This document shows positions 9,301-16,400 of a stretch of 64,000 bases of DNA, in pieces. The DNA is from Cellulomonas sp. ES6 (lineage in GTDB: Bacteria > Actinomycetota > Actinomycetes > Actinomycetales > Cellulomonadaceae). Under the pieces are notes generated by a model that saw only the letters and a list, made by a program, of their open reading frames with translations, did no database searches and was not told the origin of the DNA. Numbering within the stretch: the stretch's first letter is position 1; each line of letters starts with the position of its first letter. The stretch lies in assembly GCF_030053835.1 (NCBI RefSeq), contig NZ_CP125655.1, positions 2,294,001-2,358,000 of the forward strand. Reading direction: 5' to 3'. A program made the position numbers and the translations under genes.

Positions 9301-9513
9301 GTCCGGGACGACGCCCGACACGGTGCCGACGCCGAACACGCTGGTGGTGGCCTCCGGGGCGGGGTCGGCCAGGGCGGCCGGCGCGAGCGCGACCGGCGCG
9401 ACGCCACCCGCGAGCACCGCCAGCGACGTCAGGCCGGCCAGGGCGGCGCGGCGGCCCGGACCGGGCCGTCGTCGCGCCGTCGCCCGGTGACCGGGCAGGG
9501 TTCCGTGCTGCAC
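6328..9513 (-). CDS. Cell-wall-anchored fibril-like surface protein with LAVTG sorting motif
   Basis: 1061 residues from a GTG preceded by GGAGGAGAA. An Arg-rich N-terminus and hydrophobic stretch (about 20-50, ending ALADPAP) form a signal peptide. A very Gly-rich module follows (about 60-340), then a DUF11-like domain beginning YDLAVTKTVAVEGG. Next come five tandem repeats of about 100 residues (about 505-1009), each opening with ADDxxxGNxxG and containing VLGND, WTVD and GAVTF motifs, like CshA-type fibril/Ig-like repeats. The C-terminus has LAVTG at 1025-1029, a membrane helix and an Arg-rich tail, a sortase signal of the LAxTG form used by class E sortases. A class E sortase lies at 26138-27013. 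Likely an exported adhesin or surface structural protein; the ligand is unknown. Expression from the 225-base gap before nhaA is probable. Confidence 0.85.
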   Translation of the reverse strand: MQHGTLPGHRATARRRPGPGRRAALAGLTSLAVLAGGVAPVALAPAALADPAPEATTSVFGVGTVSGVVPDGVCSVDVTVVGGAGGRSAAGANGVGANGGAARIAATFAVVPGTAFSGGVGGGGAQNSGNAGGAGGANGGGAGGAVGGQHGGAGGGGFSELLLGGELAVLAGGGGGSGGGHSQSTDGFGGDAGLPAGPGEVGAGSAGTDGYEGLAAGGDRIGVGGGAGGGATPGAGGVHSTDPTLDGLPGAGRTGGAGAFDPNYDAGGGGGGGLAGGGGGASTTIQNSDADGTGAQVDTVAGGGGGGGSSFVAATATDVSATAVGRATGTGAGANGSITLDWVACDYDLAVTKTVAVEGGDPVTSASAQAGDDLTWTVTVTNQGPAAMTRGDVVTLRDVLPGTGAATVVSVSTSGGTNGALERGPVTCDAAAGDPVPAALECSRPFALLGEPADGARGLDVGETLTVVYAQTAAGDPGEVLTNVASVEDRGDGSDNSATSDVVLVAPPTAVDDSDTGNTIGERVVVGVLGNDAGVTSDLDPSSVVLRGPSGSWVTSLEVPGEGVWTVDPATGAVAFEPEDGFLVDPTPVVYRVADQDGLTATATVVVGYVPAAADDSDLGNAIGDVVTVDVLGNDTGDLDPASVRLVGPSGDRVQRLEVPGEGIWTVDAATGAVTFAPEDGFLVDPAPVTYEVTDTTGDTVAATVTVGYVPDAADDVSRGNTLGEPVRVDVLGNDAGDLDPASVRLVGADGDPVTELVVPGQGTWTVDGTTGAVTFTPERGFLGDPTPVRYRVTDPTGDTVTAGVTVTYRPAAADDTRTGNELGKPVTVDVVGNDSGDLDPASVRVVGPDGSRVTRLDVPGEGRWTVDRTTGRITFTAEPGFDGNPTPITYEVATVAGDVATARVAVTFLPQAADDADEDNPAGTAVTVDVLGNDRGSLDPTTVRLLDPDGARVTRLVVPGEGTWTVDPETGAVTFTPEAGFTGDPTAVGYEVTDVEGNVTQAQVRITYVAAAAGDPAPPASQPLAVTGTEAAVGAGVALLLLAGGAALVGWRRRAEHTTR

Positions 9514-9738
9514 TTCTCCTCCAGGCTGCTTCGACACGGCCACGGCGCTGCGGCAGCCTGTGACCGGGCGGAGAGCACGCTGAGCCCCCCGCTCCCGCGG
9601 AAGCCTGTGGGACGAAGGTCCCGGTCGGCGGGCGGGGCCGGGGACTTCACACCGCACTTCACCCCGGGCCGGCCGGGCCCGGGCACCGCGGCGGGGGTCT
9701 TGCCCGAGCGGGCCCCGGGCGACCATGCTCCGAGGCAC

Positions 9739-11715
9739 ATGTCCAGCGCCCCGCCCGGTCAGCCGCAGGACCCCGCGGGCGCACGGGAGACGGGGGTCCC
9801 CATGTCGTTGCCGCTCGTGATCGACCGTTCGCCGGACCCGGAGGCGCCCCCGAGCACGCCGGCCCCGCCGTCGATCGCCGCGTGGGTGCGGTCCGTGGGG
9901 TCCGGCCGGCTCGGCGCGGTGGTGCTGCTGCTCGGCACGGCGCTGGCGATCGTCTGGGCGAACGCGTCGCACGCGACGTACGAGGCGTTCTGGGACACCC
10001 ACCTCACCGTGGGGGTCGCGGACCTCAACCTGGACTTCACGCTGCACGCGCTGGTGAACGACGCGCTGATGGCGTTGTTCTTCTTCACCGTCGGGCTGGA
10101 GGTGCGGCGGGAGTTCGCGATCGAGGAGCTGACGAGCTGGTCGCGGGCCGTCGTGCCGGTGGTCGCGGCGCTGTGCGGGCTGGCCCTGCCGGCCCTGCTG
10201 TTCGTCCTGGTCACCCGCGGCACGGGCTTCGAGCACGCGTGGGGGGTCGTGATCTCCACGGACACGGCGTTCCTGGTCGGCGGGCTCGCGCTGCTGGGGC
10301 CGCGGTCGGCCGCCCGGCTGCGGGTGTTCCTGCTGGCCCTCGCCGTGGTGGACGACATCGCGGCGCTGACGATCATCGCTCTCGTCTACACGGAGGACTT
10401 CCGCCCGATGCCGCTGCTCGTCGCGGCGGTGGGGCTGGTGGGCATCTGGTTCACGCGGTACGTGCCGAGCGGGCGGGGGCCGATCTACGCCACCCTCGCG
10501 ATCGTCGTCTGGTTCGCGTTCCTCGCCTCCGGCGTGCACCCGACGCTCGCGGGCGTCGCCGTCGCGCTGCTCGTGCCGGTGTACCGCCCGAGCCGCCGGG
10601 ACGTCGACCACGCGCTCGAGCTCGCCCGCACGTTCCGGCAGTCGCCCAGCACGCAGTACGCGCGCGCCGCCGCGAACAGCCTCCGCGAGTCGATCTCCGT
10701 CAACGAGCGGCTGCAGTCGGCGTACACGCCGTACGTCTCGTTCGTGATCCTGCCGCTGTTCGCGCTGGCGAACGCGGGCGTCGTCGTGAACGGGGACGTC
10801 CTGGCCGCCGCGGTCCGCTCGCCCGTGACCTGGGGCGTGGTGATCGCGCTCGTGCTGGGCAAGCCGCTGGGCGTCTGGGGCTCGACCGCCGCGATGCGTC
10901 GCCTGCACCTGGGCGAGCTGGGCCCGGGGCTGACCTCGGGGCGGCTCGCCGGCGGGGCGGCGCTCTGCGGCATCGGGTTCACGCTCTCGCTGTTCATCGT
11001 CGACCTCGCCATCGACGACCCCGCCGTCGCCAACGAGGCTCGCGTCGGCGTCCTGCTCGCGTCCGCCCTGGCCGCGGGCCTGGCCGCCGTGATCTTCCGG
11101 GCCGCGGAGCGCGGCGGGACGGGCGAGGACACCCGGAACGTCCTGCAGCGTCCGGTCGACCCGGAGCGCGACCACATCTACGGGCCCGTCGACGCGCCGA
11201 TGACCCTCGTCGAGTACGGCGACTTCCAGTGCGGGTTCTGCCTCAAGACCGCGGGCACCATCCAGGAGGTCGTCGCGGAGCTGGGCGGGCGGCTCCGCTA
11301 CGTGTGGCGCCACGCCCCGCTGCTCAGCTACCACCCCAACGCGGTCGCGGCGGCCGAGGCCTCGGAGGCGGCCGCGCTGCAGGGCAAGTTCTTCGAGTTC
11401 GAGCGGGCGCTGTTCACCGACCAGGAGCACCAGCGCCCGGCGGACATCCTGCGCCGCGCCGCCGACCTGGGGCTGGACGTCCAGCGGTTCGAGCGCGACC
11501 TCACCTCCCCGGAGGTCGCCGCGCGCGTGCGCGACGACATGCTCGACGCGGAGGCGATGGACATCACGGCCGTCCCGACGCTGTTCGTCAACGGTCGCCG
11601 GCACACCGCGCCGCACGACGCCCGGTCGCTCATCGCGGCGCTGACCGCGGCGGAGGCCGACGCGGCGGCGACCCGGGCGCCGGCCGACGCCGGAGGGGCG
11701 CCGGAGCGCGCCTGA
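9739..11715 (+). CDS. nhaA: Na+/H+ antiporter NhaA fused to a C-terminal DsbA-like thioredoxin domain
   Basis: 658 residues. About residues 45-440 are an NhaA antiporter: NDALMALFFFTVGLEVRRE, the conserved Asp pair in VVDDIAAL, and GFTLSLFIVDLA near the end, about eleven to twelve membrane helices. About 465-640 form a thioredoxin/DsbA-like domain with C498-G-F-C501 in YGDFQCGFC and a cis-proline loop AVPTLFVNG. NhaA exports Na+ in exchange for protons; the fused domain would be a thiol oxidoreductase or disulfide-interacting module. Such NhaA-thioredoxin fusions are known in actinobacteria, and the side of the membrane for the added domain is not obvious from sequence. The ATG at 9739 is weakly preceded by CGAGG; the in-frame ATG at 9802 is an alternative start. 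The gene is divergent from the surface protein. Confidence 0.9.
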   Translation: MSSAPPGQPQDPAGARETGVPMSLPLVIDRSPDPEAPPSTPAPPSIAAWVRSVGSGRLGAVVLLLGTALAIVWANASHATYEAFWDTHLTVGVADLNLDFTLHALVNDALMALFFFTVGLEVRREFAIEELTSWSRAVVPVVAALCGLALPALLFVLVTRGTGFEHAWGVVISTDTAFLVGGLALLGPRSAARLRVFLLALAVVDDIAALTIIALVYTEDFRPMPLLVAAVGLVGIWFTRYVPSGRGPIYATLAIVVWFAFLASGVHPTLAGVAVALLVPVYRPSRRDVDHALELARTFRQSPSTQYARAAANSLRESISVNERLQSAYTPYVSFVILPLFALANAGVVVNGDVLAAAVRSPVTWGVVIALVLGKPLGVWGSTAAMRRLHLGELGPGLTSGRLAGGAALCGIGFTLSLFIVDLAIDDPAVANEARVGVLLASALAAGLAAVIFRAAERGGTGEDTRNVLQRPVDPERDHIYGPVDAPMTLVEYGDFQCGFCLKTAGTIQEVVAELGGRLRYVWRHAPLLSYHPNAVAAAEASEAAALQGKFFEFERALFTDQEHQRPADILRRAADLGLDVQRFERDLTSPEVAARVRDDMLDAEAMDITAVPTLFVNGRRHTAPHDARSLIAALTAAEADAAATRAPADAGGAPERA

Positions 11716-11802
11716 CGCCCGCGGCCCGGCGGTGCGCGCCACCGGCGCACCGGACCGTCGTGCGGCCCTCCCCCGCCACGGCGGGCCGCGGGGGCCGTCA
11801 CC

Positions 11803-12417
11803 TCACGCCGGGTCGGCGCCCCACCCCGACACGAGGCGCGCGATGATCGCGTCGAGGGCCGCGCGCGGCTCGGTCGCGTCGGTGGCCAGGTCAGGGATCT
11901 GCAGGACGTAGCGGGCCAGCGCCCGCAGGGCCGGGTCGTCGGGGGCGGCACCGGCCTCGGCCGCGAGCGCCGCGGTCAGGGCCTCCTCGCACGCCTCCCA
12001 CTGCCGGCGCGCGTAGGTGCGCAGCTGCGGGGTGCGGAGGATCAGCCCGAGGACCTGCTGCTCCTCGGGCGAGGGGTCGGGCACGAACACCCCGCGGCCG
12101 CGGAAGAACCGCCCGAGCGCCTCGAGTGCCGCGCGGGCGCTGCCGGTGCCCCGCACCGCGGCCGCGAGCGACGACGCGCGCTCGTCCTCGCCGGCGATGT
12201 CGTCGAAGACGAGCGCCTCCTTGCCGTCCGGGAAGTGGTTGAACAGCGTCGTGACGGCGGTGTCGGCCTCCTCGGCGATCTGCGCGACCGTCACGTCGTC
12301 GTAGCCCCGCTCGACGAACAGGCGCCGGGCGGCGGCCACGAGCGCCTGCCGCGTCTCCGCCTTCTTGCGCTCGCGGCGTCCGGCGGCGGCGGGCAGGCCG
12401 GTGCGGGGGTCCGTCAT
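11803..12417 (-). CDS. TetR-family repressor of the divergent MFS transporter
   Basis: 204 residues. The N-terminal helix-turn-helix is classic TetR: TRQALVAAARRLFVERGYDD, VTVAQIAEEADTAVTTLFNH then FPDGKEALV. The C-terminal ligand-binding half is divergent and helical, so the inducer cannot be predicted. The gene is divergent from an EmrB/QacA-type MFS pump starting at 12555, and the 137-base gap contains three copies of TAGTSACTM spaced exactly 17 bp apart, very likely its operator. The ATG at 12417 is chosen because the upstream GTG at 12432 adds only five non-conserved residues; the ribosome binding site is weak (GGGG). Expected role: repress the pump and itself until a toxic ligand binds. 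Confidence 0.88.
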   Translation of the reverse strand: MTDPRTGLPAAAGRRERKKAETRQALVAAARRLFVERGYDDVTVAQIAEEADTAVTTLFNHFPDGKEALVFDDIAGEDERASSLAAAVRGTGSARAALEALGRFFRGRGVFVPDPSPEEQQVLGLILRTPQLRTYARRQWEACEEALTAALAAEAGAAPDDPALRALARYVLQIPDLATDATEPRAALDAIIARLVSGWGADPA

Positions 12418-12439
12418 GGCCCCATCGTACACGTGATGC

Positions 12440-12482
12440 TAGTCACTAGTTGTTGGTAGTGACTCCAAACGTGTAGTGACTA
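12440..12482. promoter_or_regulatory. Triple operator in the TetR/MFS intergenic region
   Basis: Three 9-mers with centres at 12444, 12461 and 12478, exactly 17 bp apart: TAGTCACTA, TAGTGACTC and TAGTGACTA. The outer sites sit inside longer perfect palindromes (CTAGT-C-ACTAG at 12439-12449; GTGTAGT-G-ACTACAC at 12471-12485), and AGTCACTA/TAGTGACT also pair as arms at 12441-12448 and 12457-12464. The tract covers the region where promoters of both divergent genes must lie; TACACT at 12481-12486 could be a -10 for the transporter. Confidence 0.75.
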
Positions 12483-12554
12483 CACTCAACCTTGGCCGCA
12501 CGACGCGCCGACGCACTCCGCGCCGCGGTGCCGGCCCCGGGACAGGAGAACGTC

Positions 12555-14060
12555 ATGGCGGAGAGCACACCGGCCACCCAGGTGGCCACCACCGGGGGCG
12601 GGAGCCCTGCCGGTGCCGACGGAACGGCGACGCCCCTGTCGCGCCCGCGGCTGTGGGCCGTCCTCGGGCTGGTCCTGCTGGCCGACGCGCTGGACATGAT
12701 CGACTCGACGGTGACGAACATCGCCGCCCCGTCGATCGTGGCCGACATCGGCGGCGGCGACGGCCTCATCAAGTGGCTCGGCGCGTCCTACGCGCTGGCC
12801 CTCGGCGTGCTGCTGGTGATCGGCGGGCGCCTCGGGGACAAGTACGGCCAGCGCCGGCTGTTCCTCCTCGGCATGACGGGCTTCGTGCTCGCCTCCGGCG
12901 CCGCCGGCCTCGCCACCGGCCCCGGCGTCATGGTCGCGGCCCGCCTCCTGCAGGGGGCGTTCGGCGCGCTGCTCATCCCGCAGGGCATGGCGATCATGAC
13001 GCGCGCCTTCCCGCGCGACATGATGCGCACCGCGTTCGGCCTGTTCGGCCCGCTGCTCGGCATCGCCGCGATCGGCGGCCCCGTCCTCGCCGGGTTCCTC
13101 ATCGACGCCGACGTCGCCGGCACCGGGTGGCGCGCGGTCTTCCTCATCAACATCGTGCTCGGCGTGGTCGGGGTCCCGCTCTCGGTGCGGCTGCTGCCCC
13201 GCGACGGCGACACCTCCGCGGAGCGCGCGGCGGTCAGCATCGACGGCCAGGGCTCGGCGTACCTCGCGCTGTCGATGTTCGGCCTGCTCTACGGGCTGAT
13301 CGAGGGCTCGCAGACCGACTGGGCGCCGGTGTCGCTGGCCGCCCTGGCGGTCGGCGTGATCGCGTTCGTGCTGTTCGTGCGGCGCCAGCGCACGGCCGCC
13401 GACCCGCTGCTGCGCCCCTCGCTGTTCGCCAACCGCGGGTTCACCGCCGGCCTGATCATGGGCCTGGCGTTCTTCGCGGCGACCAGCGGGCTCATGTACG
13501 TCCTGTCGCTGTTCCTCCAGGGCGGGCTGCACCAGAGCCCGGGCCGGGCGGCGCTGTCCCTCATGCCGCTGACCGTCGGCATCATGGTCGCCGCCTTCGC
13601 GTGCATGGGCCTCATGGCGCGGCTCGGGCGCACGCTCGTGTTCGCCGGGCTGACCATCACGCTGGTCGGTCTCGGCTGGTTCCTGCTGCTCGTGCTGGCG
13701 CAGGGGCTGTCGATCGGCACCTGGGCCATGGTCGCGCCGGTTTTCGTCATGGGCGTCGGGCTGGGCACCTGCTTCGGCACCATCTACGACATCGCGCTCG
13801 GCGACGTCTCCGCCGAGGAGGCCGGCAGCGCCAGCGGGTCCCTGACCGCCGTGCAGCAGCTCGCGAACGGCATCGGGTCCGCGCTCATCACCACCGTGTA
13901 CCTGCACGCGCTCGGCGGCGGGTCCGGCGGGGACGCGTCCGGCGGCACCGTGCACGCCGTGACCGTCGCGCTGCTCATCGCGCTGGTCATCACCGCGGTC
14001 TGCCTGCCCGTCGCCCGGCTGCTGCCCCGGCGCGCGCAGGCGGAGCCCGACCACGGCTGA
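12555..14060 (+). CDS. MFS drug/H+ antiporter, DHA2 (EmrB/QacA) family
   Basis: 501 residues with about fourteen hydrophobic helices, the DHA2 count. The ATG is preceded by AGGAGAA. Motif D1-like LADALDMIDSTVTNIAAPSI in the first helix and motif A GGRLGDKYGQRR between helices 2 and 3 are clear, as is the motif C region GPLLGIAAIGGPVLAGFL in helix 5. The protein should export a hydrophobic or cationic compound using the proton gradient. The substrate is unknown. It is divergent from a TetR repressor with a triple operator in between, which predicts induction by its substrate. The C-terminus ends in a short charged tail. No downstream partner is apparent. Confidence 0.92.
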   Translation: MAESTPATQVATTGGGSPAGADGTATPLSRPRLWAVLGLVLLADALDMIDSTVTNIAAPSIVADIGGGDGLIKWLGASYALALGVLLVIGGRLGDKYGQRRLFLLGMTGFVLASGAAGLATGPGVMVAARLLQGAFGALLIPQGMAIMTRAFPRDMMRTAFGLFGPLLGIAAIGGPVLAGFLIDADVAGTGWRAVFLINIVLGVVGVPLSVRLLPRDGDTSAERAAVSIDGQGSAYLALSMFGLLYGLIEGSQTDWAPVSLAALAVGVIAFVLFVRRQRTAADPLLRPSLFANRGFTAGLIMGLAFFAATSGLMYVLSLFLQGGLHQSPGRAALSLMPLTVGIMVAAFACMGLMARLGRTLVFAGLTITLVGLGWFLLLVLAQGLSIGTWAMVAPVFVMGVGLGTCFGTIYDIALGDVSAEEAGSASGSLTAVQQLANGIGSALITTVYLHALGGGSGGDASGGTVHAVTVALLIALVITAVCLPVARLLPRRAQAEPDHG

Positions 14061-14289
14061 CCGGCACCACCCCGGAGGAGTCCGCGTGTCCACACGTCGC
14101 GCGCGACCGTCGGCCCGATCGCACGGCGGCGAGCACCCGGCGCGCGATCAGCACGCCCACACCGAACCACGCCGACGACACGACGAGCTCCCGGACCACG
14201 AGCAGCGGGACGCCGCCTCGACGGTCGCGGTGAACGGCAGGAGTCCCCTGCACCATCCCCGCGGTCGGGGCACGACCGTGACGGCCGCG

Positions 14290-14898
14290 TCAGCGCGCGG
14301 CGCGCCGGTAGCGGATGTGCGTCGCGAGCGGCGAGGGCAGCACCTCGACGGGCTCGAACCCGAAGGACCCCACCCCGTCGAACAGCCGCTCGCCGTCCCC
14401 GAGCAGGACGGGGACCACGTCGAGGACCAGCTCGTCGACCACGTCCGCCGCGAGCGCCTGGCGGACCGTCGACGCCCCTCCGGCGATGTCGACACCGCGG
14501 CCGTCGGCGGCGGCCAGCGCCTGGGCGTACGCGGCGTCGAACCCCTCGGTCACGAAGTGGAACGTCGTGCCGCCCGCCATCGCGATCGACTCGCGAGGAT
14601 GGTGCGTGAGGACGAAGACCGGCGCGTGGTACGGCGGCTCCTCGCCCCACCACCCGTCCCAGCGCTCGTCCCACTCCCCCCGGACCGGCCCGAACATGTT
14701 CCGACCCATCACGTAGGCGCCGCGGGGACGCATCAGCCACGTCTCGGCGGCACGGTCGGCGTCGGTCGCCCGCGGGTCCCCCAGGTGCCAGGTGTGCAGC
14801 TCCTGCCCACGCACGCCGAGCCCGTCGGTGAGGCTCTGGTGGGGGCCCGCGACGTAGCCGTCGAGCGAGATGGACAAGTGGCACGTGGTGTCGGTCAT
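14290..14898 (-). CDS. RibD C-terminal domain / dihydrofolate reductase-like protein
   Basis: 202 residues from an ATG preceded by GGAGGAGACGACC. The sequence fits the single-domain RibD_C/bacterial DfrA-like family: SISLDGYVAGPHQSLTDGLG near the N-terminus, VMGRNMFGP, VFVLTHHPRE, the nucleotide-binding stretch DIAGGASTVRQAL, and DELVLDVVPVLLGDGERLFDG. Family members bind NADPH and reduce pteridine- or pyrimidine-like substrates, but most stand-alone copies have no proven substrate. It sits between the MFS transporter (convergent) and a small lipoprotein (divergent), with no riboflavin genes nearby, so a role in riboflavin synthesis is unlikely. The 14061-14289 gap to the MFS gene contains no supported gene. 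Confidence 0.88.
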   Translation of the reverse strand: MTDTTCHLSISLDGYVAGPHQSLTDGLGVRGQELHTWHLGDPRATDADRAAETWLMRPRGAYVMGRNMFGPVRGEWDERWDGWWGEEPPYHAPVFVLTHHPRESIAMAGGTTFHFVTEGFDAAYAQALAAADGRGVDIAGGASTVRQALAADVVDELVLDVVPVLLGDGERLFDGVGSFGFEPVEVLPSPLATHIRYRRAAR

Positions 14899-14994
14899 GG
14901 TCGTCTCCTCCGTCCGCTCTCCCCCGCTCACGATGGCACAGCGCCGCACCCCGCGGCGGGCGGCCGGCCCGTCGGACGCTCCCAGGGGTGAGTG

Positions 14995-15570
14995 ATGACG
15001 CACGTACTCGCAGCCGCAGCCGCCGAGCCGAGCACCCACGACACCTCGCGGACCTCCGCGGGGAGCTGGGTCCGGCGCGGTGTCGCCGCCGTCGCCGTGC
15101 TGGCGTGGGCCGTCGGCGGGTGTACGCCGGCCGCGCAGGAGCCTCGACTCGACGGCGGATCGGCCTCTCCCTCTCCGAGCGGGTCGCCGGTCGAGAGTCC
15201 GGAGCTCCTCGCGGCGCTCGGGTCGGGCGAGGTCGGGCACGACGCCTACCTGGCGGGCTTCCAGCGGTTCGCCGCGTGCCTCAGCGGGGAGGGCTACGAG
15301 GTCGTCGTGCACGACGACAGCGGGCCGGTCGTCGACTACTCCATCCCGGAGGCCGCCGTCGTCTCGGGTGTCGACGAGGAGTGCTACGCCCGGGAGTTCG
15401 GCCCTCTGGATGTGGCGTGGCAGATCGCGCAGAGCGACACGTCCGAGTGGGCACGCGTCGCGCGCGGATGCCTGGAGGACCGAGGCATCGAGGCGGCCGG
15501 CACGGTGTCCGAGATGGAGCAGCAGCTGACGGACGCCGGCGTCAGCGTCGACGAGTGCGTCGTCGGCTGA
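14995..15570 (+). CDS. Putative lipoprotein of unknown function
   Basis: 191 residues. After a polar N-terminal extension comes a basic-hydrophobic signal (RRGVAAVAVLAWAVGGC) ending in a lipobox AVGGC at about residue 43, followed by a Ser/Pro-rich linker. The mature domain (about 70-190) has four further cysteines (FAACL, EECYA, GCLED, DECVV) that could form two disulfides outside the membrane. A hydrophobic-acidic alpha/beta composition is visible, but no family is recognised. The ATG at 14995 has AGGGGTGA upstream; a GTG at 14992 is an equal alternative. The signal begins unusually late, so the true start may be an internal codon closer to RRGVAAV. It is divergent from the RibD-like gene. 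Confidence 0.7.
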   Translation: MTHVLAAAAAEPSTHDTSRTSAGSWVRRGVAAVAVLAWAVGGCTPAAQEPRLDGGSASPSPSGSPVESPELLAALGSGEVGHDAYLAGFQRFAACLSGEGYEVVVHDDSGPVVDYSIPEAAVVSGVDEECYAREFGPLDVAWQIAQSDTSEWARVARGCLEDRGIEAAGTVSEMEQQLTDAGVSVDECVVG

Positions 15571-15610
15571 CCGCGGTCGGACGTCCTCGACGTGTCGACG
15601 GTGCCGTCAG

Positions 15611-15799
15611 TCAGGCCGATGTCACGAGGAGCGAGAGGCCGCCGAGAAGCGCGATCACGAAGTAGCCGAGAGCGAAGAACCCCGCCCTGCGGGAGATCGA
15701 CTTCCCGTCGCGCATCAGCGGCGGGAAGAATCGGGCGCCGAGCATCGCGAACAGCACAACGAATGCGCTGACGCAGGGGACGAGCGCACGAGCACGCAC
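15611..15799 (-). CDS. Small two-helix membrane protein, hypothetical
   Basis: 62 residues from a GTG that follows AGGAGGGG by about five bases, a strong site that decides the start over the longer frame. Two hydrophobic helices (about 6-26 and 38-60) flank a short basic loop MRDGKSISRR, giving a simple hairpin topology. No known family is recognised. It is convergent with the lipoprotein gene, 40 bases away. The 251 bases between its start and tRNA-Leu hold no gene that can be supported, although short hydrophobic frames exist there on the - strand. Confidence 0.6.
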   Translation of the reverse strand: MRARALVPCVSAFVVLFAMLGARFFPPLMRDGKSISRRAGFFALGYFVIALLGGLSLLVTSA

Positions 15800-16050
15800 G
15801 GATCCCCCTCCTGTCCACCGACGGCGCACGTGACGGCGGCCGACGCAGCGGCGCCCGCACCGACAGAGACTGCGGCAGCTCCCAGCACGGCGCCAGCGGG
15901 AAGCCCGACCGCACGACGCACGCGTGCCCCGAGCACCCGGACTCGCGACTCCAGCACACCAGCGTGCTCACGAAACCGCAGGTCAGAAACCAGAAGCAGA
16001 GAACCCCCGGCCGGATCACTCCGACCAGGGGTCACCTGAACAACTCTGCG

Positions 16051-16133
16051 TGCGCGAGGGGGGATTTGAACCCCCACGCCCTTTCGGACACTGGCACCTG
16101 AAGCCAGCGCGTCTGCCGTTCCGCCACTCGCGC
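16051..16133 (-). tRNA. tRNA-Leu (anticodon CAG)
   Basis: 83 bases folding as a class II tRNA: acceptor GCGCGAG with CTCGCGC, D-arm, anticodon stem CTGGC/GCCAG around TTCAGGT (anticodon CAG), a long variable arm (GTGTCCGAAAGGGC) and the T-arm GGGGGTTCAAATCCCCC. The discriminator is A and CCA is not encoded. It reads CUG, the dominant Leu codon in such GC-rich genomes. It lies just outside the fhaA end of the kinase/cell-wall cluster. Confidence 0.95.
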
Positions 16134-16141
16134 GCCGCAGA

Positions 16142-16150
16142 AGATTAGCA
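16142..16150 (-). promoter_or_regulatory. Extended -10 promoter element for tRNA-Leu
   Basis: On the - strand TGCTAATCT, an extended -10 (TGn followed by TAATCT), ends nine bases before the tRNA 5' end. A TTGTCC further upstream is spaced too far (20 bp) to be a canonical -35. Confidence 0.5.
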
Positions 16151-16400
16151 CGACTCGCGGGTCGCCCGGACAACCCCGAGGGCGCCCCCGGGGAGCGCCC
16201 GGCACCGCCCGCCCCGCGCCCCCGCCCGAGCCCCGCACACGGCACCCGCCGGCGCCCACCACGACCCTTTCACCAGGTCCGCGCCGCCCCGCCGTCCCCA
16301 GGCAGGGTCCGGGGATCGGTCCCACGGCTACCATTCAGGCAGAATGTCGGGCGCCGTCCGGTGACCGGCGGCACACGCGTGCGGTGAGGAGGTGGTGGGC

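Noticed and set aside
9514..9738. Possible riboswitch in the leader of the surface protein gene
   Set aside because: ACTTCAC direct repeats (9644-9650, 9656-9662) and a small GGGAC/GTCCC hairpin are present but no known riboswitch consensus could be matched.
6328..11742. A 1804-codon - frame spanning the surface protein and nhaA
   Set aside because: Only the part up to 9513 has a signal peptide and a good ribosome binding site; the rest is antisense to nhaA.
13990..14256. A 88-codon - frame with one hydrophobic stretch (SSAWFGVGVLIARRVLA)
   Set aside because: It runs into the MFS gene antisense, has no ribosome binding site and no recognisable family; possibly a gene remnant, but not supportable.
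14074..14991. A strong GGAGGAG site followed by a GTG at 14086 opening a 301-codon + frame
   Set aside because: The frame runs antisense through the well-supported RibD-like gene and its product is Arg/His/Pro-rich low complexity with no homology. It is probably a shadow frame after the MFS stop.
14945..16050. Possible additional short genes between 15800 and tRNA-Leu
   Set aside because: Short hydrophobic - frames exist but none has a ribosome binding site or a recognisable family.
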